Assembly: GCA_963965975.1 (NCBI GenBank)
Contig: OZ014421.1
Span: forward strand, 2,159,001-2,223,000
Direction of reading: 5' to 3'
DNA: 64,000 bases
Origin: Xestospongia bergquistia
Lineage: Eukaryota > Porifera > Demospongiae > Haplosclerida > Petrosiidae
Shown here one piece after another: positions 31,740 to 43,402 of this stretch; position 1 is the stretch's first letter; the number at the start of each line of letters is the position of its first letter. A model generated the notes under the pieces. The model was given only the letters and a program-made list of their open reading frames with translations, was not told the origin of the DNA and ran no database searches. The translations under genes and the position numbers were made by a program.

Positions 31740-32009
31740 GGTTATGCTGGTGGTGGTAGATTTAATGAAAACAGTAATGAAGCCAATTATCTCTGCCTGC
31801 TAAAGAATCCCCAATATTTAATAATACAACTCCTAGTTGTACGTCTTACTTATATAGAATAGATTACCACACCAAGAAACAAATTTTAGTCCATGTTCTA
31901 TGTACAGTGTGCTCCTAAGAAAGGAAGATCTTGTCCTGGATCATGGACTCAAGAATACTATGGATACTTGATGACTAGCTGTAATGACCATGAGAGGAAT
32001 GCAGTCTAG
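31740..32009 (+). pseudogene. short-chain collagen C-terminal domain remnant (spongin/collagen C4-like)
   Basis: Plus-strand translation gives GYAGGGRFNENSNEANYLCL and KNPQY, then in shifted frame TPSCTSYLYRIDYHTKKQI, then in another frame QCAPKKGRSCPGSWTQEYYG and YLMTSCNDHERNAV. The order SNYLCL-(P)xxP-Y, SYLYGxEYxT, CPxSWTxEYxGYLMTxxxxHxR is what I remember from the non-collagenous C-terminal domain of sponge short-chain collagens. At least two frameshifts and a stop show it is dead. No Gly-X-Y repeat was found upstream. This is the strongest single pointer to a sponge genome. Confidence 0.6.
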
Positions 32010-32673
32010 TCCGTTAGTTAGAAAATCAATGAAGATTACATTATATATAGTGTGAAGCACAATTCTCATTTGAAACCAATTTAAAAAGGTGCAGAAGTTA
32101 TTCATGATATTATTATATTACATTATTTATTATATTATTATGTTGCATTTATTAGTTCAACAGTAAACTTAATAGGCTATTGTGTAGTCCATAATCAGGC
32201 TAACGTTTAGTTTTAACTATTCCTATAATAATGATACAGTAAGTGTTCATTGTTTGGGTTTTAAGTATACCATCATATCATTGATATTAACATGATCTAC
32301 ATGTGCAGGATCTGCATTTTCATTAAAGAATGACTATTTCTTCATTAATTGATTTATTGATAACTATTGTATACAAAGAAACATACTAACCTAGTTAGAC
32401 TTCCTAATTAGTTTACTATTGAACTATATACTACATAATAAACTTTAACTTGTTAATTAGTTTACTGACTAATGGACTGTATTGTAACTATTGTGGTTTA
32501 TTGACTAGAAAAAAACACACAAGCTTTGACTTCCAAATTAGGTCAATATTAAATTTATACTTTATACATAATATACTTTTACTATACTCTATTGTATATG
32601 TGACTGATATACTTCTTATCACTATATATAATACATATGATGAGAACATTAGTTTAATGTGATTATAACTTGA

Positions 32674-32712
<39 letters not shown>

Positions 32713-34930
32713 ACTAAACATCATAATGTTTTCATTACTACTCCAATATTGACTTTGGGCTGAGCTGCTACTATGGAGTTCATTAAGAGAAAGTTAGTAG
32801 TCCATGAAGTTGAGGCAGTACCCCTGTTAATAGTTGATGTAATAATAATATATTTTTATCACACAGGTCTATAATGCTAAAAAGGAAGAAAGAAACATAT
32901 CTGCTAAGTTCCAATGGCAATACTTTCATATAACATAGAGTTACGTCCTGTTTTTTTTAAATTTTTGATATCAATATGACAAAATGGGTATTGTCAGAGT
33001 TAATTGTTTAGGTAACACTTTCCAGCAAAAATTCAATGTATTTATAATATTGTAGGGATTCATTAACCAAAAGTCAATGTATCCAATGAAACAACAACTT
33101 TTAGATAATATATAGATGCAAATGTCCTTTTGTTTGCAATATGGGAGTGATCCTTAATACAATTCTTTATTGTTCATTGTAATTTACAATATAAATGTTT
33201 AACACATTAATACAGTCTAATATTGACTATGACAATATGTTACATATCATTCATATTTGGCTTCACTTTGCAGTGTAATAACAATAATAAGAAAATAGCA
33301 TTATCATGTAATTTAAATGCTGCAATATTCTATTTAATGTCTTATTGCTTGCGTGTGTGATATATAGTTGCTTTTTCTATTATAACAAACTGTTAATGTT
33401 TATGTACATCTAGTGACAGATCACTTGACAATTACAAATGGCATAAAAGTCACCTTATACTTCACTTACCATGTGACTGCTTATTATAACAGACATTTTG
33501 ACACAAAACAAAGCTTTTAATGTGATTACTGTCAATAATATTATTCTTAAATATGTTTATTTAGTATACAGACTACATGTTAATAAATTCTTCATTTTGT
33601 TTAGAAATGTAGTTATAAAGTTTTCTGCACTAGTAAATACAAGAGTAGCTGGTATATATTGCATTGTCAGTGTTTATTATATTGTATAATTATATTATTG
33701 ATACAATAAAAGAATACTACAGTCTGTTCACTGAAGTTTTAACTAACAAAATCTTAATAATAAAATTCACATTAACATGATATCACTACTATATATAATG
33801 TTGTTGTGGTCACACTAATTGGTTTATTTAATCAATATATGTTTACACTGGTTGCATTTAACAAACTTATTTCATGTAGAAAGTAAACATTTTTTTGATT
33901 ACTAATGTATTTTGGAATTAACTGTTCATGTAGTTTATTATTGTTTAAATAATAATGCTGAACCAGAATTGTTACTATTGAGTTTTATGTACACTTCAAA
34001 GTATTTTGTATTGATATGTGTAGCCATAATGTTTATGAATTATTTTAAAAAATAATTGAAACAGTAACATACTACTAATATAAGTAACATCTTTTTAATT
34101 CTGTTAGATAAATATGTGTGAAGTTACTTCACATTAATAACTTTTCAATTGTTATAGATAAGTATTAGTAAAGTTTTTTCACAGAGATATATGAAAGTGA
34201 TCCTGATATGTTAGTAAGGTATATTATTCATTTTGATATAGCAACAAAGTCAGCTAATGTTAACTCTAACATCATTTACTGATTATATGTCATTCATATA
34301 ATCATTGTATCTTATATTTAATAGTATGGTAGTAAGAATAACAAGATAATTGTATTGTCTTAACAATTAGATTATACAATGTTCTATTTACTGTGTTATT
34401 GTAGCTAGTGAATGTATTAATTATAAAGTTATCATTTCTATTATAACAAACTGTTAATATTTACTTACATCTTGTGACAGACAAATATTGTAGAGGTCAC
34501 TTCTTCCTTCATTGTATAGGTCACTGCTTATCACAAAACAAACTTTTAAATTTATTAATTATATAGTTATTGTTTCTACTACAATAAACAGTTTGTATAC
34601 ATCTAGTGGCAGATTAATTGACAAGTATAAATACTGTACAGGTCATCCCTTCCCTACTAACTACATGACTGCTTATCATAACAGACACATGACACAAAAC
34701 AAGCTTTTAAGATGATTACAGTCAATAATGATATAAGACGTACGCAAACGGCACTCCATAGTATAATGTGGTACATAAACATGTGTGATTAGTAGTGGGT
34801 GTACAAACCATGTGATTTATGTAATTATAGTATTTCTGCTAGGAGATCCTTAAGTCAATGTCTATCATATAGTCTAAGTGTTGTATCATATTACTGATCA
34901 CAATCAAGTATATTATACAACAACATGTTT
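32010..34930. other. gene-free AT-rich DNA with decayed class A flank copies
   Basis: No gene is supported. A (TA)n microsatellite lies at ~32677-32708. Three imperfect copies of a ~130-180 base phrase ('ctattataacaaactgttaat', 'catctagtgacagat', 'aggtcac', 'gcttatcataacaga') lie at ~33366-33545, 34432-34560 and 34558-34735. The phrase resembles the 3' flank behind class A genes (actgttataagtac, atctagtgacatat, tactggtcac), so these may be eroded copies. Confidence 0.45.
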
Positions 34931-34934
34931 TGTA

Positions 34935-35698
34935 GAGTTAAATATGGCAAGATGCCTGTTAGGTAAGAAATCACTATCATGTAGTGAGAGGAGACAGACT
35001 CCATTGTTATTAAGAGGCAAACCTGTACACTTTAGATAATTCTATGAAACAACTACTGAGTTTGTAAGTATAGCTACCATTAAAATTAATTTGGAGAGTA
35101 ATTCCTAGCAGATGTTGACTAAAGTACTCATTTCCGTTATAAAAAGGCTACTTGAGTATATTATCACAAGTTAATAACTTAGTCAGTGAGCCTTCATTTT
35201 TACTGACACATATTTTAAACATCTAGTATACACACGCAAATCATATAACGCCAACCTAGTGGGCATTTATGCATGAGGCTAACAAGTAGCAATTACTTAT
35301 CGTGGTACATAGATTATTATTATTATATAATGTACTATCATAACTATCACATGAACTTGTATGATCTACTGTTTGTGTGACTTTTGTTCATAGTATTGTG
35401 CTGCTAGCAGGTTTACTCAAGGCTATATAACACCAAAGAAATAAAATGGTCATTGATCTGACTCCATGCTTCATACGTTACTGTTAATCTAGAAATAATG
35501 ATATCTAAAAGATGTAAAAAAAATCAGATTTGACTCTTGTTTGGTTTTGCAAGATATGAAACATACTTTAATGAGAATAAATAAGTTAATTGAAAACCGC
35601 TTTCTATAAATAATTAAATATTCATAGTTGAGCGACCGCTTCACGCGCTTGAGCAAACGTATCTTCAGTGACTCTGGCTACAAGCGTCTATCTCTAAG
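34935..35698. repeat. 5' flank of gene C2, duplicated
   Basis: Repeats 21140-21910 and 56190-56982, starting abruptly at GAGTTAAATATGGCAAGATG; the transposon debris present upstream in the other two blocks is absent here. It holds the CpG patch AGCGACCGCTTCACGCGC at 35631-35648, less CpG-rich than its paralogues, and is followed by the inferred 66-base 5'UTR intron 35699-35764. Confidence 0.6.
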
Positions 35699-35783
35699 GT
35701 ATGTATCATTACTATTTTGATTTTATTTCCAATGTACTTACTTTTTGTTGTATGAAACCTTAAGATCACAAAATATCGCCATC

Positions 35784-38700
35784 ATGAGCTGGTGTCATAT
35801 CTATTATATAACATCAGTTATACTGTATATCTACAGTACGTGTGTTACTGCTTCTGAGTATTATGTCTCTGCAGGAGCGCCTTGTCCTTCTACTAATGCA
35901 CCTTGTCACAATCTCTCCTACTATACTACTAATTATAAATCTTACTTCACTGATGATACAATCTTCTACTTTCAAGAAGGAACTCACACTCTACATAGTA
36001 CATTGAAGATCAGCAATGTAAGTAATATAACACTACAGGGATTGGATCATATAGAGCAAAGTTTTCATGAGAAAGTTCTGCAATCTACTTCAGTTATAAT
36101 GTGCAGTAACAACATCAACACAGGTATAACATTTAGTAGTAGCAGAGATGTTATACTAAAATTATTAACAATAACAAATTGTGGAGTGTTTGACAGTCAC
36201 TTACAAATAAATATTAGCTTGCTCTTTGTGGACATCAATATTGTCAGATTAAAACAGGTATCAGTCCAGAATGGTTCAGGTTTTGGCCTTGTTCTTGCAA
36301 ATGTTTTTGATGTGTTAATTGCCAATTCCTCATTTGCAAAAAATCAACCTCTTAATACATGTACTGATTGTTTAGGTGGTAATGCATACATTCTGTATTA
36401 TAACCAACCCACTAATAAAACACAGTACAATGTTTCTATTATACAATCAAATTTCACATTTGGATTAAATCGTAAAGGTTGTACCAGGGAGAAAGGCTAC
36501 TATATCGTTCAATTTAGTGGAGGGCTTAGTGTATACTTATTGTACACACAATCATACAAGATACAGTTTATAATTGAAAGTGTTGTGTTCTACAATAACA
36601 TCGCTAATGTTGGAGCAAACTTCCTTTTCTATGCTAGACGCACTAGTCTCTATTCTTTAGTAATGAACAACACTATTAGTACTTATGGAAAAGCATTGAT
36701 ATTTAGCACTGATAACTATGAATGTACTTTTGGAGCAGGTTTGACTTTGCTACAGATATACACACCCAGCAATGAACTTGAGATAATTGTTGAAAATTGT
36801 ATTTTTGCACACAATTTTGGTCAAGATTTTGGAGGAGGTGTAGCAATTGCTTTGTTAAGCGCTGCTGGTAATATTGAGTTTAATAATTGTTCTATATACA
36901 ACAATACAGCATACTATGGATCAGGTATGGGTCTGTATGGATATGCTTCTAAGCAGCTAAGTTTTTATTTCACAGACATTTCATTTGATTCCAATAAAGT
37001 ACCCAAAAAGGTTGATACATTTCAATCAGCTTTATTATTAGTATATATTGAAAATGTTATATTTGAACAAATTGATGTTAGTAATCATGACACTACTGGT
37101 TTATTGAGTTATAATAGTCAGTTAACATTTCATAAAAATGCAAAGTTTGTAAATAATTCAGGGACTTTAGGTGGTGGTATGGCTTTATATGATTCATCTC
37201 ATTTAATACTAAAAGAACAAACAAACATATCATTTGTCAATAATTATGCTAGTGAATCAGGCGGAGGAATCTTTGTATCAGAAACACTTATAGCTCGTGA
37301 CTTGCCCACTTATTGTTTTTTTAGATTTGAACATGATCACAGCACTAATGCAAAATTATATTTTCTTAATAATAAAGCTAAAATATCAGGTGATGTCCTA
37401 TATGGTGGTAATGTGGATTATTGCTTCAATGGACACGAATTTCTCAACATTTTAAATTACTCCCAACAGACAGGACTATCAGTAGTGTCATCAGATCCCA
37501 TTGAAGTATGCTTTTGTGAACAAAATATACCTAATTGCTCTGTTACTAACTTCAATATAACTGCAATGCCTGGTATTAATGTCAATATATCACTAGCTAC
37601 TGTTGGCTCGAGAAATGGTTTAACCAAAGGTGTGATAGAACTGACAGGCTTGGATAGTTCATTCAAAGTACAAACTGTCAACACTAGACTAAATTCAAAT
37701 TGTACTGATGTTACATTTAGTGCAACAGCAAATAGTACAATGAATACAGTGCAAGTCTATGTAACACTCGAGAAGTCTTTTTTACACTTATATGATCCCT
37801 TAGGTAAATTGATTGAAGTTACTTTTCAGTCCTGTCCAATTGCTTTTCCATTAGATATTACGAATAATGCTTGTGCTTGTATATCTGAATTAGAGAAAAC
37901 ACCAACAATAACATGTGATGTCAACACTCAAACTATAACTAGACATGGTGAAATGTGGATTGGTTATAATAATGACAATGATTGTCTTATTGTTCATGCA
38001 AATTGCCCCTTTGATTATTGTAGTGACAATAACGTTAGTTTTACATTTAACATGACAGAGGAACAATGTCTTAACAATCGATCTGGACTACTATGTGGGC
38101 AATGTAGTGATGGCCTTAGTCTCATGTTAGGTTCCAATCAATGTGGACAATGTTCTAATAACTACATAGCTCTTATCATTCCATTTGCTTTAGCTGGTAT
38201 AGCACTGGTAGCTGTCATCATTGCTTTAAACTTAACTGTGTCTGTGGGTACAATCAATGGACTTATATTCTATGCTAATGTTGTCAAAATATATGAACAT
38301 ATTTTTTTCCCTAATGGTCCTGTAAATTTTTTTAGTCTTTTTATTTCCTGGGTTAATCTAGATTTGGGTATTGAGACTTGCTTTATTAATGGTATGGGTT
38401 CTTGTAGTAAAGTATGGTTGCAGTTTTTCTTTCCAGGCTATGTTTGGTTTCTACTAATATTTATCATAATATTATCACGATATTCCAGTAAAGTGGTTCA
38501 ACTTGTGGGAAGACAAGCAATTCCAGTTTTAGCAACTATGATACTACTATCATACACCAAACTGATACGCACTGTCTTCCAGGTCATTCACCATATTAAT
38601 ATTCAGTGTATTGATAAAAGATTTTTCAAATTCTACTTATTAAGGTGGTATATTGATGCTACTGTAGAATATCTGAAAGGTTGTCATCTACCATTGTTCC

Positions 38701-39380
38701 TGTTCTCACTGGCTGTACTTATTTTACTTATTATTCCACACACTTTCTACCTCCTTACTATACCATTATTTGAAGGACCTTTATCAAATCACATGTTCTG
38801 CTGCCAAAAGTTGTCAACATATATGAAGCCTTTCTCTGATGCATATGGAGGTCCATATAAGGACAAATGTCGTTTTTGGACTGGATTTTTACTATTAGTT
38901 CGTGTTGTCTTAGCACTGGTTGTATCCCTAGATATTGATATTGCTGTTAGCTTGGATATGTTAACATCTATTTTAGTTGTTATTATCTTTATGTATTTTC
39001 CTTTGAAGGGAATATATCAAAAGCTTCCCTTGGTCTGTCTGGAGATTTTCTTTATTCTTAACCTTATTTTATTGTCTTCTATAAATAAACAAACCTTTAT
39101 TAATTCAAAAGTAGAACTATCAACCAAAATTTTGGTATCACTAGCTTTTGTAGTTTTCTGTTGTATTTTGTTCTATCACATGTGGGATCGATTTATAAAG
39201 TCATATTTCCAAGACCACACCAGAAAGATTTTTAAAACACGATCTAATATTCTACCCAATGATGATAACAAAATAGATCTCCAGTCGATATCATCATCAG
39301 CTGATATGACATATTCATTAGTGCCAGAGTTACGTGAACCTCTGCTTGATGATGAAAACAACATTTCTTTTATGAAATGA
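35784..39380 (+). CDS. class C PMP-like beta-helix multi-span membrane protein (gene C2)
   Basis: Intact single-exon CDS of 1198 residues with the same start, length and layout as gene C1: signal peptide, beta-helix ectodomain with many N-glycosylation sites, GINVNISLATVG module, cysteine-rich region, about eight membrane segments and tail LREPLLDDENNISFMK. Amino-acid changes against C1 are concentrated in the ectodomain (for example EKGYYIVQFSGG against EKSFYFVQSSGG, and ARRTSLYS against ASNTSLYS). In the juxtamembrane segment it carries the class A-like CSDGLSLMLGSNQCGQC where C1 has CDEGL, suggesting sequence exchange with class A. All key features are present, so it is probably functional. 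Confidence 0.9.
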   Translation: MSWCHIYYITSVILYIYSTCVTASEYYVSAGAPCPSTNAPCHNLSYYTTNYKSYFTDDTIFYFQEGTHTLHSTLKISNVSNITLQGLDHIEQSFHEKVLQSTSVIMCSNNINTGITFSSSRDVILKLLTITNCGVFDSHLQINISLLFVDINIVRLKQVSVQNGSGFGLVLANVFDVLIANSSFAKNQPLNTCTDCLGGNAYILYYNQPTNKTQYNVSIIQSNFTFGLNRKGCTREKGYYIVQFSGGLSVYLLYTQSYKIQFIIESVVFYNNIANVGANFLFYARRTSLYSLVMNNTISTYGKALIFSTDNYECTFGAGLTLLQIYTPSNELEIIVENCIFAHNFGQDFGGGVAIALLSAAGNIEFNNCSIYNNTAYYGSGMGLYGYASKQLSFYFTDISFDSNKVPKKVDTFQSALLLVYIENVIFEQIDVSNHDTTGLLSYNSQLTFHKNAKFVNNSGTLGGGMALYDSSHLILKEQTNISFVNNYASESGGGIFVSETLIARDLPTYCFFRFEHDHSTNAKLYFLNNKAKISGDVLYGGNVDYCFNGHEFLNILNYSQQTGLSVVSSDPIEVCFCEQNIPNCSVTNFNITAMPGINVNISLATVGSRNGLTKGVIELTGLDSSFKVQTVNTRLNSNCTDVTFSATANSTMNTVQVYVTLEKSFLHLYDPLGKLIEVTFQSCPIAFPLDITNNACACISELEKTPTITCDVNTQTITRHGEMWIGYNNDNDCLIVHANCPFDYCSDNNVSFTFNMTEEQCLNNRSGLLCGQCSDGLSLMLGSNQCGQCSNNYIALIIPFALAGIALVAVIIALNLTVSVGTINGLIFYANVVKIYEHIFFPNGPVNFFSLFISWVNLDLGIETCFINGMGSCSKVWLQFFFPGYVWFLLIFIIILSRYSSKVVQLVGRQAIPVLATMILLSYTKLIRTVFQVIHHINIQCIDKRFFKFYLLRWYIDATVEYLKGCHLPLFLFSLAVLILLIIPHTFYLLTIPLFEGPLSNHMFCCQKLSTYMKPFSDAYGGPYKDKCRFWTGFLLLVRVVLALVVSLDIDIAVSLDMLTSILVVIIFMYFPLKGIYQKLPLVCLEIFFILNLILLSSINKQTFINSKVELSTKILVSLAFVVFCCILFYHMWDRFIKSYFQDHTRKIFKTRSNILPNDDNKIDLQSISSSADMTYSLVPELREPLLDDENNISFMK

Positions 39381-40078
39381 ACACGAAAATGTATTTTAGT
39401 AGACATATTAATTGTCTTATTAATACATGTACATTATATAGTATTAAATAGAGTTTGATTTTAGATATGGTTATGTTTATACATGTAGTTTGCTGAGTGT
39501 GTATTAACATTTAATGATTATTAGTTTTCATTCACTGATTGGTAATTGCTATTTATATTTTTGTAATTAAAAGATGTTTTATCAATAAGAGTTTTATAAA
39601 AATCAACAAATATATTGTCAATGATATTTTAAAAACATAGTAGTTAAGAATAAATTATATTGATAATCAATTATTATATATCACAATAAAATTCTATTGA
39701 TTGATTTACCAATATATGGTTATACAAGTTGCCTGAGTCAAGCTTTCTTTGATGTAAAAATATCAACATTACACTGCTTTCATTGCTAATGTAGTATGAC
39801 AATATTAAGGACTGTTTATGGAACCAACATTTAGAACTAATAATGATTTTGTTATTCATATTATGTATAGACGAATAAAAAATAACATTCAGGAATAGAT
39901 CAAATTGATTTAGCAGTCATGTAATCCAAGCTGCCATCATATTTTTAAAAGTGTAAAGGTGACTTCTTATTGTACTCACCTAGTGAAGGCTTATCACAAC
40001 AAGTACAAGACACATTCAATATAATGATATTATTAATAAATAAACTTTCCATTTGATTTTGAAATATAATATTAATGT
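39381..40078. repeat. class C 3' flank behind gene C2
   Basis: Same sequence as behind genes C1 and C3, with small indels such as an added 'aaaa' in 'ttttataaaaatcaacaaat' shared with the 60.9 kb copy. No gene is seen. Confidence 0.6.
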
Positions 40079-40198
40079 AGATGCAGAAGTTCCTTTAATG
40101 TGTCCTGGATCCCCTACTTTAATATGTGAAACTAGTTCAGTGACTGTGGTATCAGTAGTAATGAGACGAGAATCACTACTGGATGATGAAGATGACTA
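40079..40198 (+). pseudogene. orphan class A C-terminal tail behind gene C2
   Basis: Encodes DAEVPLMCPGSPTLICETSS through RRESLLDDEDD and stop, closest to functional class A tails (CPGSP kept, where the other two orphan tails read NPRSP). Preceded by TTAATGTAG and followed by class A 3' flank. Confidence 0.7.
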
Positions 40199-40341
40199 AT
40201 GCTTGATTTCTTACCATATAATACAATTGTTTTAATTCTAGCTCATAAAACTAATTATGTTTGATTTATATAACCTTATATCTTATATGTAGTTAATAGC
40301 AATAGCAGTATGTAATGTAAATTATAATATCATAGAAGTGT

Positions 40342-41000
40342 GTTATTATGTACTACTAAATATACTGTTACTATTGTTATATTTGTTATTTACTATTAAT
40401 TATAAAGATATATTTTATATTATAACTAACTCTTATTGTTATAAGTACTAGTACTATATAGTGACATATCAATTGACAGTACAACTAGTGTACTGGTCAC
40501 TTCATACTATTCACTACATAATGTGTAATATCATAATAAAGTGTGACAACGTATTAATTAGCATTGTAGTATTACTTTTATTAATGAGTATTAACAGGAA
40601 CCCACAGGCTCAAAAAGGAGGAATAACTTTTTATTCAAGACACCTTTTGTAAGATGTTGTTTACTTTTCCGTTATTATGTACTAATAAATGTATTGTTAC
40701 TATTGTTATATTTGTTATTTACTATTAATTATAAAGGTATATTTTATATTGTAACTAACTCTTACTGTTATAAGTACTAGTACTATCTAGTGACATATCA
40801 ATTGACAGTACAGTTACAACTAGTGTACTGGTCACTTCATACTATTCACTACATAATATGTAATATAATAAAAAAGTGTGACAACGTATTAATTAGCTTT
40901 GAAATATTACTTTTATTAATGAGTATTAACAGGAACCCACAGACTCAAAAAGGAGGAATGAGTGTACAACTTTTTATTCAAGACATCTTTTGTGAGGTTG
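40342..41000. repeat. tandem duplication of ~330 bp, only in this block
   Basis: TTATTATGTACTACTAAATA at 40342 recurs as TTATTATGTACTAATAAATG at 40672, and the following ~325 bases are repeated through 'aacaggaacccacag(g/a)ctcaaaaaggaggaat'. The matching regions behind C1 (26560-26880) and C3 (61630-61950) have one copy only, so the duplication followed the block duplication. Confidence 0.8.
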
Positions 41001-41120
41001 TTTACTTTTCCGGAAGTATACGGAAACGTTATGAAATTTGTATGGAAATATTAATGGAAAAAAATATGTGTTCCGTATACTTACAAAGCAACGTGGAAGT
41101 TGTAAGCAGTTAAGTATGGG

Positions 41121-41214
41121 ATGACTGAAGAACCAGCTGCTAAGAAATTTAAACTTGATGAAGGAAATTCTGTACTAGAACAAGACAGTAATATAATTCA
41201 TGTCATGACACAGA
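41121..41214 (+). other. possible first coding exon of an unidentified gene fragment, copy 2
   Basis: Identical in translation to the exon at 27001 (MTEEPAAKKFKLDEGNSVLE...), ending at the GTATGT donor at 41215. The ETS palindrome at 41010-41025 lies ~100 bases upstream. Confidence 0.35.
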
Positions 41215-42013
41215 GTATGTAATAATATTATTTTTATTTTCTCCATATTTTCATATTCTGTGACTAAATCCTTTGAAAGACTGACTGTGAAATACAGTCT
41301 TTGTTTTTCAAAGTCTAAAGTGTAAGTTAATGCCATATATTTCTAATTGATATTCATTTCCTTTTTATTTCTATTGGATCGTTGGACATCAGGATCAAGG
41401 CTAAAGATATTGATCTATTTCAAAGAGTCTGGGGTGTAAGTTAACAGCATACATTATTAGTTTATATTAACTCATAATAAGTTTAAAGATAGTATATGAC
41501 AGTTACTAATTGATACTTAAATTAGCCTTGACCACCATACCAGTGGATATATTGACATGTAAAAAACCAAAGTCTTAAGTAAACAAGGTTATAATTGTTC
41601 TTAACAGGAATGTTGTCCCTTGAAGAGACTACATTTTCAACACTGGAAGGTTGGCAAAAAATGCACACATGTGTCAGTTGTGGGTGTTGCATGCTATAAC
41701 CACACCCTCTAAGGATTAAAACCACACCCACATATGCAGACTTTAATAATCACTGATGTACAATTATTGATATTATTGTAATGGAGTTGGATCATAGTAC
41801 AGAAGTGGCTAAATGCAGGAATGTTTTCATAGGAAGGGATATATTATATATTCATGACAACTTTGATCAATGAATGCGTGGAGTTAAAATTCATACAAAA
41901 TAATTACTGTCTCTGTACTCAGCCATGCTATTCCCAATCTCTTTATCAGGTCTGACTTTAACTACAGAATGAGAGTAAACACCCTCTATATTAGAATACT
42001 TGTGCTAGTCCCA

Positions 42014-42245
42014 TACTAATATTTCAGTGTATTATACAACCTCTATATTGAGTGCACATGTTCTAGTCCATACTAATACTTTAGTGTATTATACAACCTC
42101 TTTATAGAGGACACTTGTTCTAGTCCCATACTAATACTTTAGCGTATTATACAACCTCTATATTGATGACACTTGTTCTAGTCCCATGCTAATGCTTTAG
42201 TGTATTATACAACCTCTACTTTAAGAACACCTCTATACTAAGGAG
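42014..42245. repeat. 58-bp minisatellite, four units
   Basis: Units start at 42014, 42072, 42130 and 42188 with a 58-base period; same unit as at 27956. The last unit runs into the fold-back left arm. Confidence 0.85.
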
Positions 42246-43402
42246 TGTCCAAGGTTCTCAAGTGTCACCTACAGTGTGATATACCTTTACTGTCTGTGTG
42301 ATATCTCTAAAATAAGATTGTTACTGGTGCCTTATTGTCTTCCAGTATATCAATTACTCTCAACTACTATACCACCATATACCACTTCAAACTTTTCTCA
42401 GTCCAATAGCTAAAAACCATATCCATTATCAAATAGACCACAAACACTATTTTATACTTCATCATCTGTTTCCCTTACTATCTCATGTAGAAGAGCTATA
42501 GTCTTGTCCCCAGACCTATTCGCAAGCGAAAGTAGGTCTGGTCACATGAATTGACTTTTATGTTCCCAGTAGCACTGGTGTTGGTATGCAATTAGAAGTA
42601 ATGTGATATATGAATATTATTAAATTGAAGAGTGGAGATATGTCTACTGCAAACATTGTCTTTAAAATCGATGAAGTTCCTAAAGAATTTGGATTTACTC
42701 TCAAAAAAAACAAAAAAATTACAAAAAGCTTGTCTATTTTTTGTAAAGCTTTTGTGGTTGCATTTCAAGTTTCTAGCACATCTATTACTGTGGAGTATAG
42801 ACAGGAATATTCATTGCTCTTGTTTCTTATAATAACATGATATTTGGGTTTACTGCTTAAGTCAGAGCAGCAGGAGTATCAGATTTCTTGAAGAGTAGCC
42901 ATGCATACACTTTCACACCTGCTTAAATTTAATAATATTCATATTTCATACTACCTCTAATTTCATACCAGCACTCATGCCACATTCCTTACTGGGAACA
43001 CAAAAGTCAACTAGTGTGACCAGACCTACTTTTGCTTGCGAGTAGGTTTGGGGATGAGACTATAGTTCTTCTACATGAGATAGCAAGGGAAACAGATGAT
43101 GAGGTATAAAATAGTGTTTGTGGTCTATTTGATAATGGATATGGTTTTTAATTATTGGACTGAGAAAAGTTTGATGTGGTATGTGGTAGTGTAGTAGTTG
43201 AGAGTAATTGATATACTGGAAGACAATAAGGCACCAGCAACAATCTTATTTTAGAGATATCACACAGACAGTAAAGGTATATCACACTGTAGGTGACACT
43301 TGAGAACCTTGGACACTCCTTAGTATAGAGGTGTTCTTAAAGTAGAGATTCTATAATACACAAAAGCATTAGCATGGGACTAGAACAAGTATCACAAATA
43401 TA
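42168..43402. mobile_element. fold-back element with ~335-bp inverted arms
   Basis: The left arm (42168-42506) is the reverse complement of the right arm (43069-43402) along nearly all its length; for example GTGTCACCTACAGTGTGATA at 42266 against TATCACACTGTAGGTGACAC at 43279. The outer ends contain the 58-base minisatellite unit. The loop is occupied by a second inverted-repeat element. No transposase gene is seen. Related arms lie at 28850-29250 (right arm only) and 63360-63620 (left arm, running to the window end). Confidence 0.85.
42507..43068. mobile_element. nested MITE-like element with long terminal inverted repeats
   Basis: CAGACCTATTCGCAAGCGAA ... GGTCTGGTCAC near 42525-42545 is matched inversely near 43012-43045 (GTGTGACCAGACC, TTGCTTGCGAGTAGGTTTGG), and the match continues inwards for over 100 bases (GACTTTTATGTTCCCAGTA against TACTGGGAACACAAAAGTC). 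It is absent from the equivalent site in the first block near 28850. The internal open frame of 76 codons is not kept in frame at 63739, so it is not a gene. Confidence 0.75.

Noticed and set aside
32677..32708. (TA)n run as an origin or functional site
   Set aside because: An ordinary microsatellite in AT-rich DNA.
42610..42840. 76-codon frame inside the nested element
   Set aside because: Indels at 63739 shift the frame, so it is not conserved as protein.
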